DNA of 64,000 bases from Earliella scabrosa (lineage: Eukaryota > Basidiomycota > Agaricomycetes > Polyporales > Polyporaceae). The notes below the pieces were generated by a model. That model saw only the letters and a program-made list of their open reading frames with translations, searched no databases and was not told where the DNA came from. This document shows, one piece after another, positions 36,739-47,778 of this stretch; within the stretch, counting starts at the first letter, position 1, and each line of letters begins with the position of its first letter. The translations under genes were made by a program, and so were the position numbers. Location: positions 806,001-870,000 of the forward strand of contig JABYQQ010000007.1 in assembly GCA_022605405.1 (NCBI GenBank), read 5' to 3'.

Positions 36739-38915
36739 CCGCGGGCCCTGCCTCCTCGAACCGGCTAGCGCGGCGCCCACGCTGGGCCCGAGAGAATTCG
36801 CGTCCCATTAGTCCTAGGCTGCTAGCCGCGCCCGAGCGCCCGCGCGCGCTGGCCCCTCCCATCGCCCGTAAGTGTCGTCGCGGAGTCGGGCCCATTCAGC
36901 TCGCGCTGCGGGTGACAGATGTCGGCGGTCGCGCGAGGCTTGAGCGTGCTAACGTCTGCACCCCGCCCCACGGCTTCCCTGCTCTGTGCTCACAGTCCTC
37001 ACCCCCATCCCGGGAGGACGGCGTCCGGGTGGGTCAGTCCCCTATTCCCCCCGTCCCCGGTGCTTGTCGTCACCGTGCATTAATGCATATATGCATATGC
37101 ATGATCTTCACGGTTGGGCGGCAGCTTTGTGTTCGGTTGCGGATGCGACGCGTCATTGGCCTGACGTCTCTCTCCGAGTCCGCACGGATGCTGGTTTGTG
37201 AGATGGATTGCAGAGGGGCGCCCGCTGTGGCATGTTTTGTGTAATGAGTACGAGGTGCGAATGCGCATAGTATGTAATAGACGCGAGACGAAGACGATGG
37301 GACATTCAGCATTCAGCATTCGAATATTCAATGACGACTTGCGACCGCGAGATGCCCAACCTGCTTCTGCTTTGCAGCCTCGATGTGGCATGAGCTATCT
37401 CTGTGGGTGTATGCGCAACATGGCGGACTGCGATCGGCCATGGGACGCGCGCGCCCGACCTTCTCGCGATGCCTTGGCCGGTCACCGGTCACCGGCCGCG
37501 GTCGCCTGGGGTCGTCTGCGGGATAAATGCGCGCGCTTGGGATGCCTGAAGAGTCAAGAGGGAGCGGAGGACGGAGGGTCGGGCTGGGGCTGCTCCATCG
37601 CGAGCGGCTGGGGATTCGCTCAGTCTGCGTGCGGCGGATCGCTATCACCCATCAGCAGATTCAGAAGCTTCGAGTGAGCCGGCGGCGGGGGACGCGGGGA
37701 CAGGAACAGAGAACATACGGAAGGAAGGACGGAAAGCTTGCAATTGGACGCTGCAGGGGCCTCCGAGAAGCACGCGCACGAACAAACCAAGGCGTGCACT
37801 CAATCGTTCGCTGCGAGACGCGCACGGGGGCACACACGGCACGCAAGTGTATGCATAGAGTTGTCATTGTCATTGAATATGGAGCCGCATCCGAGTCCAC
37901 GAGTGGAAGCCATGGATGCAATTGCCCAGCTGCCAGTGCCACCCGCCAATGCGAGCTCGTGCCTAGCGATATGCACGAACGCGCCTGCTGGAGTGTAAGG
38001 ATTACGTCCGGGACGGCGTCCGCCCCCTCCACCCGCTGTCCGTCGCGCGTCCGTGCTCCGCGTTATCTTCGACCGTCGACGCACGGGTCCCTGGCTCGTC
38101 GGATTCTGTAACGTCTAGTGTGAGCGTCGGACGCCCATTTATGATATGATAGTCAACTGTGCACCGCTCATGATCACAGCGCTTCGTCGGAGGCCTTCCG
38201 TATGCACTGGCAGCGTGTTCCGGGGACATGTTGGCCAAACGCGTCGTCTCGGTAACCCTTGGACGCACACAGTCACCGGTGTTGCCGCTGCGCTAGCACC
38301 AAACACGGACGTCGTCGGGGCGCCAGGACTCGCTGGCCATATGCATCATCCACCGACCCTCCAACGTGCCCTGAAACATATGTATGCGCACCATCATCAG
38401 CGGGGCCGGGGCAGCGAGGAGTAGTCGTTGGGATAGTCCACCCGCACGCATACCTGTGCCACTCGGATAAATATCCTCTAGCCGGCCCGCGGCCTCACAA
38501 GCTTCAAACAAGTCCACTTCACACTGTCTTGCAAAGACGTTTCATGCTACTACGGCTTCCACCACCATCATCACCCGTCACGCTGCTCGACCCCGACGCT
38601 GCGCCGGCGGGCGTCCCACCAGTGGCACTGGTCTGCCTCGTTGAACACGCGTGCATCTTCCATCTCCTCGACGTGCCACCCTGGCATCCGAGCCACCCGG
38701 GTGCGCTCAGGCTGCACAGCATTCGGACGTAACTCTCGTCCTGGCCAGAACACACACGAGGCGGCCCACCAAGCACAGTATCTGTACAATGGTACCGAGC
38801 CGAACGGGACATTTCTGCGAGAACGAGCATCCTACTGCGCAGATGCCAGCAGTGGTTGAGAGCGCTCATCGACACCAAACTGTTCCAACGATCGTGACCG
38901 TGACACACGACCTCC

Positions 38916-38950
38916 GAGCTCATCCTCCGGTCTGACCGGAGGATGAGCTC
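38916..38950. repeat. Perfect hairpin, 17-bp arms with 1-nt centre
   Basis: GAGCTCATCCTCCGGTC (38916-38932), T, then its exact complement (38934-38950). Not adjacent to a stop codon of a recognised gene, so it is not an obvious terminator. It may be half of a hairpin-ended element. Confidence 0.85.
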
Positions 38951-40032
38951 TCGACGCGGCGGAGAAGGGCGTGCTGATGTTGATTATCGACCTCGAAGAA
39001 GATGATCCAGATGCAGATGAGGACAATCAATGTCACTGTCGTTCGCGCAGCCTCCGAAGTGCACTCGCCGCCGCCGCCGCCCCTGCGCATGCCGTGATCT
39101 CACGCGCTGGGCTTGAGGCCGATCCCCCTGGACCCAAGCTCGAGAGGCACCAGCGCACGCCCATTGACTCTGAGATCATGGGCCCAAGCCTCGAGGAGCG
39201 CTGTGGCTAGGACTCGGAGCGCGAAGCCGAAGCCCAAGATCAATGTATCAATGTCGGTCGTGCTCACCTGAGAAGAACGCTACTTATGTAGCGAGGCAAG
39301 TGACCACTGACCAGCGAAGTCCGAGTCGTGACCAGTGACTCCCGGGGTCGGACATTCTGCAGCCTATGACTAACAACACGTCAGCCGTGGGGGCAGAGAA
39401 GAGAAGTTCGGTGCTTACGGACGGACTCGATGACCCCGCGCCAGCTGCAGGGCCTCGCTTGCGGTCCTCCCGCACTAACTAGTAACGGGGCTGGCATAAG
39501 ATGATGATGATGATGATGGTTGTACATATCGTTGGAAACGGAAACGGCCAAAAATACAAGGGCACTACAATCATGCACAGAACAGAATACCACGAGAGCG
39601 AACGCGCCAGAAGGACAGGAATAGAGCACGGACGGAAGGAGGTAATGGACGGCCAGGCAAAGAAGCTGCCAGTACTAGCGGGCTAGAAGCCGGCGGGTGG
39701 CATCCGCGTCCAGAAAACATTCCAGCGACGACGCACCGGCGCATACAAATGTCATCCATAATTGATCCCGTCCCTCCCGCTAGCCCACACTGCCCAGGGA
39801 ACTGAATGTGCAGCCCGTGTGTGCGCTCATCTGCACATCGCCCCTTCTCTTCCCCCGGAAAGAACGACGCTAGCCCCAGATTAGCTCGCGCGATGCGCAT
39901 CATCCATCACCTTCCTTCCACCCGAACACGCCCTCCCCCTCCTCGTCTGCGTCTTGAGCTTGAGTAACTGAGTAATTGAGTCTTCGGCCCCCGCACCATT
40001 CAAAGCTGAAGGCAAGCCGTCGGGCGCGCCCC
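38951..40032. other. 3' flank of the TPX2-like gene and end of the gene-poor interval
   Basis: About 1.1 kb. A small acidic frame at 38971-39210 (MLMLIIDLEEDDPDADEDNQ at its start) is open but unsupported. An (ATG)6 repeat lies at 39501-39518. TGACC(A/G)GTGA-like words lie at 39300-39312 and 39328-39339. Confidence 0.35.
39501..39518. repeat. (ATG)6 microsatellite
   Basis: Six uninterrupted ATG units. Confidence 0.75.
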
Positions 40033-42944
40033 TCAGCTCCCCGCGTCCGCCGCCTTCGCCCTCTTCGGCGCAAACGCGTACCACTCCGGCACTTCGTTCG
40101 CCTTGGGCACCGCCCGCCGCCTGAGCTCCCTGATCTCCACCTCCTCCTCCATCTCGCGCTGCCGCCGCCGCTCCTCCGCGAGCCGCTCCAGCTCGCGCTC
40201 CCGCGCCCGCCGCGCCTCCTCGAACCGCTCCCGCTCCTGCGCCCGCACCTCCGTCGCGAGCCCGAACTCGACTGGCTTCGTGACCTGGATCTCGGCACGC
40301 TTCTGCGTGAGCACCGACTCCTGCGCGGCGTGGAGCGCTTTGAAGTCCGGGATGGGGTGCACGGGGGCCTGCCGGGACCGTCGGAGGGACGTGCTGCCTC
40401 CTGCCGGGGCCGACTTGTCGAGCTCGCCGCCCTTGAGGTTGCCGCCGTGGCTGCGGGCCTCCACACGGGTCGAGGTCGCGAACTGGAACTCTGTCGGTTT
40501 CGTCGGCTTCGCGGGAAGTGAATTTGCGGGCTAGAAGCAGGGCGCATTAGCAATGAACATTGATTGTTGAGCGAGTCCGATGCGTGACAAAAAATAGAAC
40601 GATGGATTGAGTGGGTGCGTTCGTGCCCCAGCGCGTCGGGTGACGCGCTGTCGGCCTGAACAGGGCTTCGGCTACGCGCACCCATCATGAGAAGATGCTC
40701 TAGCGTCCGACTGCGCGGAGGGGCCGCAGAGTTAATTGCGAAGCGGCGGGGTGTGAAGGCACGAACAAACGCGAGGGAGCGAAAAATTCGCAAAACAAAC
40801 AGGAAAACAGCTGACAGAGAACCGCGAACGCACCGGTCTGTCACCCGCCGAGATGTTCGAGCGGCTGCTCTTCTTCTCGTCCGCTGGACGCTCCTGGCCG
40901 CTGGGCTGGTTTTCCCTTTGCGAACGGTGCCCTGATCTGCTGTTGCCGCCCAACGTGGCGGCGTTGCGAACGTTGCGGGAGGACAGGCCCTGTCCTGCGT
41001 CCGCCACCTTCATCGCCGCAAGGCCGTCTTCCCTGCCAGGAACCGTGTTCGTGGACAGCGACCGCGACGATGCAAGGCCGGGCTTGCGCGCTCCGTCGCT
41101 ATTCTGAGCGCGATTTGCGACAGCGACAGCTATCGTGGCAGAGACAGCGCGCCGTGCACGAACCACGCCGGAGGGCCCAGAGCTCGTCGAAGCCGCGGGC
41201 GCGTTTCTTGCTCGCGAGGGTCGCAGCGGAGGCTTGTGTGCCCTAGTTTCTTTCGAGGCATTCGACGCCGAGGGTCCGGATGTAGTCTTGCTCCTCTTGC
41301 GGGTGTGCGCCTCGGGCTCTTCGGCAGGTGACCCCGCGCGTTTGAAAGAAGTACGCATCGGCGACGGGGGACGGTCTGACGACACGATTACTGGAGGCGG
41401 TTGATCGAGGGCGGGCGCGGGCGCTTCTCGATCATCTTGCGAGTCCAACATGGGCTCGGGCGACTCTGCAGCTATAGGTTTCCGCGGGGATAACTGAGAG
41501 AGCGTTAGGTAACCCCGTTCTGAGACACTCTCGATGGGCTGGTCGCTAGCTGATTGCTCCGAGGACGTTACAGGTGGGGCATCACCCGCAGGCACTAAGT
41601 CAGGGAGGACTGGGGTCTCATCCGTCTCTTCATCGTGTTCGATCAAGCGCTGCTCCTCTAGACGACTGACAATTCACTCTTTAGTATTCCTGACGGATTT
41701 ATTCAAACTACCCAGAATGTCATAGCGACTTACTTTTGCGTATTCGCAATTAGCTTCTGGCCATACGACATGAGCGTATCTGCCAGGCCACCACTGCGGA
41801 AAGGTGCAGTGGCTGGGTGAGAAATCGGTTGATGGGCCTTGTCAGCCACAGGCCCACTAGGACCCGCGGGGCGTGCAGACGAGGACGCAGTCTGCACAGG
41901 ACGGCGCCGGACTGCGGAAACGGGCTTTTTACCTGAGTTTGACAGTCTACGTGCCAAGCTCGCAGTCAAAGGTTTGAGTTTGGCAGGCTTCGTGACCGCT
42001 GCACTCGGATGTACCTGCATAACCAATTCAAGTTACTACGAATCAGGGTTGGGTCAACGAGGAAATGTGTGTACCCGCTTCCGTTTCGCCTTGTCTCCGC
42101 CACTGTGCTTCTTGTGTCGTTCGACAAGCTCTGATGTTGCGGGTGCCTTTACCTTCCCTTTCTTGCATCCAACATCTGAGGTGTGGTTCTGCGATGCTTC
42201 AGGGACAGATCCCGATACGGTCGGGATGGGAGCAGTCGTGGGAGCCGGGGGAGGGTCACCGGTGGCAACAACGGCATCGACGTGCGTCGATCGTTCCACG
42301 TCGCCTTCACCGCTGACGGGTTCGGATGACCCCGTGTCGATTGAAGGGGGTCGTTGAGGAGATGGGGAGAATGTCGGACTGGCGGCCAGGCGGCCAGCAG
42401 GTCCAGGCCTGCACTGGTTTGATTGGAGCGGTACATCAGGATGAGGTGTAGTGACATCCATGGAAGACTCTCCCACTCCAAAGAACTGAGCGCCATCGTC
42501 CGCCATGAGGAGGTCCTCGTGGTTCTGTGAAAGGGGGATCTCGAAGGAAGGGTCTTGCTTACGGAACGGTGAGAGGTCTTCGGAGAGGGCGGTGGAGAGT
42601 TCGCTCGCCACGACCGCCCTGTGAGGCGTAGGCACTCCAGGACGAGGGCGCAGGGAAGACCGCACGGCGCCAGAACGTAGCGGCTTCGATCGAGGTGTGA
42701 GTTCGGCGAGAGTGAGAGGAGGCTGCACGAAGGGCCTAGATGGAGGAGCGGGAGTGTTCATCGCGTCATCGGCCTGGCTGAAGAAGTTGATGGTGTCGTC
42801 CGCGAGTAGGTCATCTACGGCGTGGGCGGCGGCCGGAATCTGGAAGGAGGAGTCGGAGAAGTCGGCGAGAGCAGAAGCATCGGAGAGATCTGGGATGTGG
42901 CGGAGACTGATCTCGCCCATGGTTATTCTGAGAGATGTGTTCAT
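40033..42944 (-). CDS. TPX2-like spindle assembly / microtubule-associated protein
   Basis: Large, mostly disordered protein with a C-terminal TPX2 domain. The last exon encodes PTEFQFATSTRVEAR, HPIPDFKALHAAQES and VLTQKRAEIQVTKPVEFGLA, then a long E/R coiled stretch (ERERFEEARRARERELERLA) and RRAVPKANEVPEWYAFAPKR, ending ADAGS* at 40033. That is the hallmark TPX2 arrangement (FKALHA..., KP..F.L, VP). Upstream exons are Ser/Pro/Arg-rich with KKGKVKAPATS, SGKKPVSAVRRRP and HTRKRSKTTSG basic patches, likely NLS and microtubule-binding regions. The N-terminus is MNTSLRITMGEISLRHIPDL; either Met (42944 or 42920) could start. About 850 residues with introns near 42026-42054, 41646-41730 and 40521-40740. 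Family members nucleate spindle microtubules and activate Aurora kinase; the role here is inferred. Confidence 0.85.
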
Positions 42945-44650
42945 CGCTGTGCATGATCCTGCCGCGGCTGCATAGGAGACGTACCGAAATCGGGTATCGC
43001 TCGGCAGGACAGTTTGCAGTCAGGTTGGGTGTTCTCTTCGGAGGTTGTGCGTGAGTTTGCGATGCGAGCGATGCGTTGCTACGTAGATATTTGCAAGAGG
43101 AAAGGAGTCTGGGACGGTCGTGAAGCGGTCTGGACAGCAGACCCGGGCGGAGAAGTGAGCGTTCGGAGTGAAGATGAAGACGCGAGCTCGCTAGCCACAC
43201 TGATTGACGCGACCTTCAACCGTGGGAACCAGACGCGTCTCCCGCTCACGTGACCGTCACCCTGGTGGCGGTGGCCTTCTTGAGTTCTTCAGAGTCTTCG
43301 ACCCGCAGCTGGACATGTTCTCGTATGTCCGTGCCTGGTCTCGTTCTCGCAAAGCGTCTCGACAAGACAAATACTGCAAATCATGACGAAGTTTTGACAC
43401 CGCTATATTTGTCTCTGAAACATTCTCTTCGAAATACACAACTCGAGTCGCGCAGGCCCGGGTACTGTGCCAGCCTCCAGTAATTCTCTGACCGGCCACT
43501 TGTTTTCAGAGACGTGGAATAGTCGCTGACAACACCGCTCCGGAGCGCTCACATGTCTGAGTATTTACGTCTTGTTCTGGCGGAAAGCTTTCAATGGTGC
43601 ACATCCACCCTTGTCTCCATCGGTACTTGGACTCGCATCCCATACCCTGTCAAGTACCCGTGCACTCACACCGGTGAGACTCATCTGTTTGCCCTGCTAC
43701 AGCCGGCTGATAAGGTCACAAGCATGACTTCGACAATCCCGACGGCCGGGTATCCGACTGAACATTCAGGCGTTCTCCCAAAGTTCGGCGTTCCGTTTCT
43801 CTCACCGTCGAGGGGCTGTGAGCCTCATGTAGAATGCATAAAGGGTCCGCGCCGACGACTCAGCCTCGAGGTCCTGCGACGCCATCCCACAGATCACTGC
43901 GGGTGCACGTCTCGATTCGAACTCGACGAGCCGCGTCCCATGATGCTGACAACTCCACTCGCAGCACACGAGACGCGTCCGCCAAGGCACCCTACTCCAC
44001 TCATCCTTCTTCCAGTAGCTCGTGTGCGCGTCGAAGTCAAGAACCCTCGTATCGTGGGCGGCACGAGCCCGTCCGACCCGACGCGCCAATGCGTTCTCAG
44101 GTTCTGGTGTCGATCGAGACGCGTCCTTCCCAGCGCGTTTGTGCTTTGGACGCGCCTGACCCACCTTCTCGACGCCGTGGCTCGCGTCAAAACACATCCT
44201 CGACGTCATTGCGCGCTGCCAATACTGCAAGCCGGCCGGTGCCTGCACATCGATCTTCGGCGATCGTCCCGGAGCAGCAGGAGATGGACAGGGAACAAGG
44301 ACGGCCGCGCCACGAGGTAGCGGCCGCAGACGTTGTGGCCACCACACATGACCATCCAAAATAAATCCTCGATCGATTCTCTCACCTTTTCGTTTTCCCT
44401 TCCAATATCCACCACAACAAACAATTAATTTCCGCCAAGGTGAAACCGTTGGGCGGAAAGTAGCGCGTGGCGTCGGGGAGTGGCGCGGGGCGCCGTCCGT
44501 CCAGGGCGAACCCACACCTCGGGGTCCGCAAGCCATTCCAGCGTCCACACACACGGACACCCGCATCACGGATGCACCCAGAAAGGTATGGTCGTCGTTG
44601 GGCAAGTAGTTTGAACACCGAAAAACCGAAGCCAAAAAGCCAATTCGCAA
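42945..44650. other. Intergenic: TPX2-like promoter and SYO1 3' flank
   Basis: About 1.7 kb. Long frames on both strands cover 43550-44650 (plus 43553-44320, minus 44650-43802, plus 43834-44364 ending VVATTHDHPK). They overlap one another and lack any family resemblance, so at most one could be real. I call none. Confidence 0.35.
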
Positions 44651-47331
44651 TCAGAACCCGAGCCCCCTCCGATATTGGATGAACGCCACCAGGTTGTCCC
44701 GCACTTCCTCCCCACGCACGCGGAGCTCACGCTCCTTTTTGCGGTCGATACCGCGCACCGCCCGACGCACGCCCTCCACGGAGCGCACGAGCGCGTCGAG
44801 GTAGCGCCCCTGCCGAAAGTTTACGTCGTAGGGCAGCGTCTCGTCGGAGAATATGTCGATGAGCGCAGACACGGCTTGCAACAACGGCTCGGTGGGCGTC
44901 GGCGGGTCCGCTGATGGCGGCAGCAGCGACAGGAGCCACGAGGAGATAATCTGCAATGCGCGCGACGCGGACCACACATGAGTGCGGAGAGCGAGAAAAA
45001 TTCACGGTCAGCCGATCATGTCCGCGCACTAAGGACAAGATGGAAAAAGCGAGGTGGATAGAGAACATGATCGAGATTGAACTTGTAGCAAGGTACTCAC
45101 CCGGTTAGCGTCGACAGACTCGGGGTGCTGCCCGAGACACTCCAACGTTCCGATCGTCTTGACCTTGACGCTGATGTCCGAGGTAGCGTTGTAAAACTGC
45201 GTGAGGACCTGGACGTGCTCCTCTGTCGGCAGAAGGGAGCCTTTCCAGATGTTGCCTACTCCCCAAAGCACGCCCACGCCGATGTCCCACATGTCTTTTC
45301 GTCGCTCTTGCCCGGCGCCAGAGATCTCTGTGCCCACCGCCCCAAGTGCACGCCACACAGCATCAAAGACCATGCGGCCGTTTTCTGGCGCGAGGCCAGA
45401 AGGCCGGCCCCCCAAAGACGTCGCCATGGAAAGGAAGATGTTATTGAGACACTCAAGCGCGCTGATATGAATGGCGCTGAGCGCCGAGGTGGTCGGCGGA
45501 TGCGGGGACGGCGAGCCGAGTGGAGGGAACGAGAGCGCGGTCGGGTTCACAAGTTTCAACAGGGGCGCGACGAGGGTGGTGAAGAAGGACGGCGGCTGCG
45601 GCGCGTGCGCGGCTACCGAAGCGTCGTTGACAGTCATATCGATGTCCTGAGCGTCATCCATGGCTTCGTCGTCTTCGTTCTCTGCAACTTTCGTTGGCAG
45701 AAGTGAGTAAGCATTGGGCTGGTGAGGGCTCGACGCGCCGCGGCGCACCTTCGTCGTCATCCTGCCCCTCCGGGTCGGCCTCGGATGCGCTGTTAAAGAT
45801 TTCCGGGTCGGGCAGTGTTGCGCACATGCCTGTGAGAATCTCCAGAGCGAGCTGGACCGTCCGCAGGCGCGCCTCCAGCCGTTCAAGCTCAACCTCAGAA
45901 GCCGTCTTATGGTCAGATTTGGGCGTGTGCTTAAGCGACAAGTCGTTGAATTCAGGTATCGCCTCCTAAAGGCAATCTACAGGTCAAATATGAGCATAGT
46001 TGTGCCGTGACGTACAGCTAACCTGGTTGTCAATCGCATGTTGAGCGGCCTGTGCCGCTTCTTGGATATCTATTGATGTCAAGACTGGCTCCAGGGTCGG
46101 CAGAACAACGTCCCGGTCAAGGTCTAACGTTGCGGCGATGGATGGGGGCGGTATGGGTGAGATGTTCCTGAGTATACCTGCAAGCATATCTCGGTGACAG
46201 TAGACATTCTAAGCGACGTAGATACGCACCACAGCATAGGACACGGAAAGCAGGTACTGGCGCATCAGAAGAATCCTTTCCCTTGCCATTTGAGTTCACA
46301 GGCGAGTCGGTCGAGCGCACGACCGCGAGAAGGCATGCCGTGTACTCTGCATTAGAGCGCACTTCCTCAATGATGGGATAATTCTCGTCGGTGAGGACAT
46401 AGAGGCACTGTGCTATTTCCATGGATACCCTGTGAGCATCCGGAAGACCTGTACACATGTGTGAGAGACTAACTGACCGGCGGAGGTTACTGTCGAGACT
46501 GGCAACTTGTCGCGAGCAGCGATGAACGACATCAAGAAAGGTACTAGCGATATCTGGTTGATCGCGTTCAGGGCCTTGTTCGAGGTCTCTCTAGTCTTCA
46601 TGAGTTCAAGGGACGCGTCGCAAATTTGGACAGAGTCCGTAGACGTACGACAGGCACCAGAGAATAGTGATCACATTGTCCGCGAATTCGTAGACCAGCT
46701 TCTGAGCGTTCTCTGGCGCGTTCTTGGGCGAGGCCAGGAACTGCGAGAGCGAGGTCGAGATCTAGCGGTTGGTTCGTTTAGCAGAGTTAGAAGGTACATC
46801 TGCCATTTTGTCTGCTACCTTTGGAACGAAAGTTTTCAATGGAGTTAATATGTTCTTGTTATACATCTCGGCACAGATGTCGAAGCCGCCATCTATGCAG
46901 AGATTCCTGTTCATTTGCAACATTACGGCAAACCGAATGTGTTACCCTTGAAAATACTCACCGTAATGACCCCGCAGCTTCCACCACGACTTCTTCTTCA
47001 CTGTCTGACAGGCGTGTTATCAACGCGCCGACGATATTTTTGCCCTGTAACAACCGTCTTGTCGAAGGATCGTTCTGGATGAGGTTCGACACGGCCACGC
47101 AAGCCCACTTGCGTTCGGCAGGATCAACGCTCTCCATCTAAGCAGTGCCACGATCAGGGTGCCAGGAAACAACTGGGAAGCCTGTATCCTCACTTTCTGT
47201 ATGATGGGTAGGATTGCCTCGTTCTTCGAGGAGGATGCCGAAGCGGATGCAAGACCCTTTGGCAGATGCGAGTCTGGGACCCGCATGGGGTTGTGCCTGC
47301 GCATACTGCGCTTCTTTTGTGACTTGCCCAT
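44651..47331 (-). CDS. SYO1: Symportin 1 (SYO1), HEAT/ARM-repeat ribosomal-protein importer adaptor
   Basis: Adaptor that co-imports Rpl5 and Rpl11 with karyopherin for 5S RNP assembly. The start at 47331 gives the conserved MGKSQKKRSMRRHNPMRVPD nuclear-import N-terminus followed by a Ser/Ala spacer and NEAILPIIQK. Later exons give ARM/HEAT helices: ERKWACVAVSNLI-type residues, KTRETSNKALNAINQISLVP, VLTDENYPIIEEVRSNAEYT, VLCCGILRNISPIPPPSIAA, and TVQLALEILTGMCATLPDPE. These are followed by the acidic loop ENEDDEAMDDAQDIDMTVND, then ISALECLNNIFLSMATSLGG, DMWDIGVGVLWGVGNIWKGS, VKTIGTLECLGQHPESVDAN and a C-terminal RGEEVRDNLVAFIQYRRGLGF* at 44651. At least eight introns and about 680 residues. 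It is divergent from FIP1 across a 447-bp shared promoter region. Confidence 0.9.
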
Positions 47332-47778
47332 GGTCGTGTTGCTCCTTGCGCTCCTGATATGTCTTGCCCGGGTCGGTAGAACGTCTGGACGTGAAGGTAG
47401 GGAATAGCGCGCGCCCAGTTGCGATCGTACTTGATGCGTTCGTGCGGTGACTGCTAGATCCTCGACTCGATGTGTTTCGAAGAGTTAAGAGTCGAGTTGT
47501 CGGTGTTCCGGAGCAGCCAGAGAGAGCGAAACGAAGGTGGTGGCTGAGAGCTTCGGGACGCGCGCAGGCGAAATTTCTGAGATCGGGGTCACGTGCGGCC
47601 CGCACCGGAGCGGTAGTAGGCGCGCGTCGACGGTTGTGCTCTTGTCTCCAAACACCGTGACGCTCTCCGTTCGTTCGCTCTGCCTCTTCAGCTCCTCGTA
47701 ATCAGGACCTTGCTTGCCATTCAAGATGTGAGTGCTTAGTTTGTGCTTTGAGGACCATATTGAATGGTCACGCGCAGG
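47332..47778. promoter_or_regulatory. Bidirectional promoter region, SYO1 / FIP1
   Basis: 447 bp between the divergent ATGs of SYO1 (47331) and FIP1 (47779). It is short enough that both core promoters must lie here. A possible 5' intron of FIP1 (GTGAGT near 47729, AG at 47777) may sit inside it. Confidence 0.5.

Larger units (their letters stand above)
30452..38915. other. Gene-poor interval, right of the transposon
   Basis: About 8.5 kb without a gene I can support. Long overlapping frames (for example plus 35297-36136, plus 34611-35348, minus 35733-35239) are low-complexity and compete with one another over the same bases. Simple repeats include (ACCCACA)n at 31668-31695, GGGCAC repeats at 30559-30577, (CACACG)n at about 36018-36040, (CA)n at 36724-36738 and a CATTCAG repeat near 37305-37322. 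A (CCGGTCA)2CCGG motif is at 37478-37495. Confidence 0.4.

Noticed and set aside
43910..43935. tRNA B-box-like GTTCGAATC word on the minus strand
   Set aside because: The flanks cannot form a T-stem and no A-box or acceptor stem is present. Similar words at 30138 and 32992 fail the same test.
43802..44650. Competing long frames on both strands between TPX2-like and SYO1
   Set aside because: Mutually overlapping and unrecognisable. At most one could be coding and nothing favours either.
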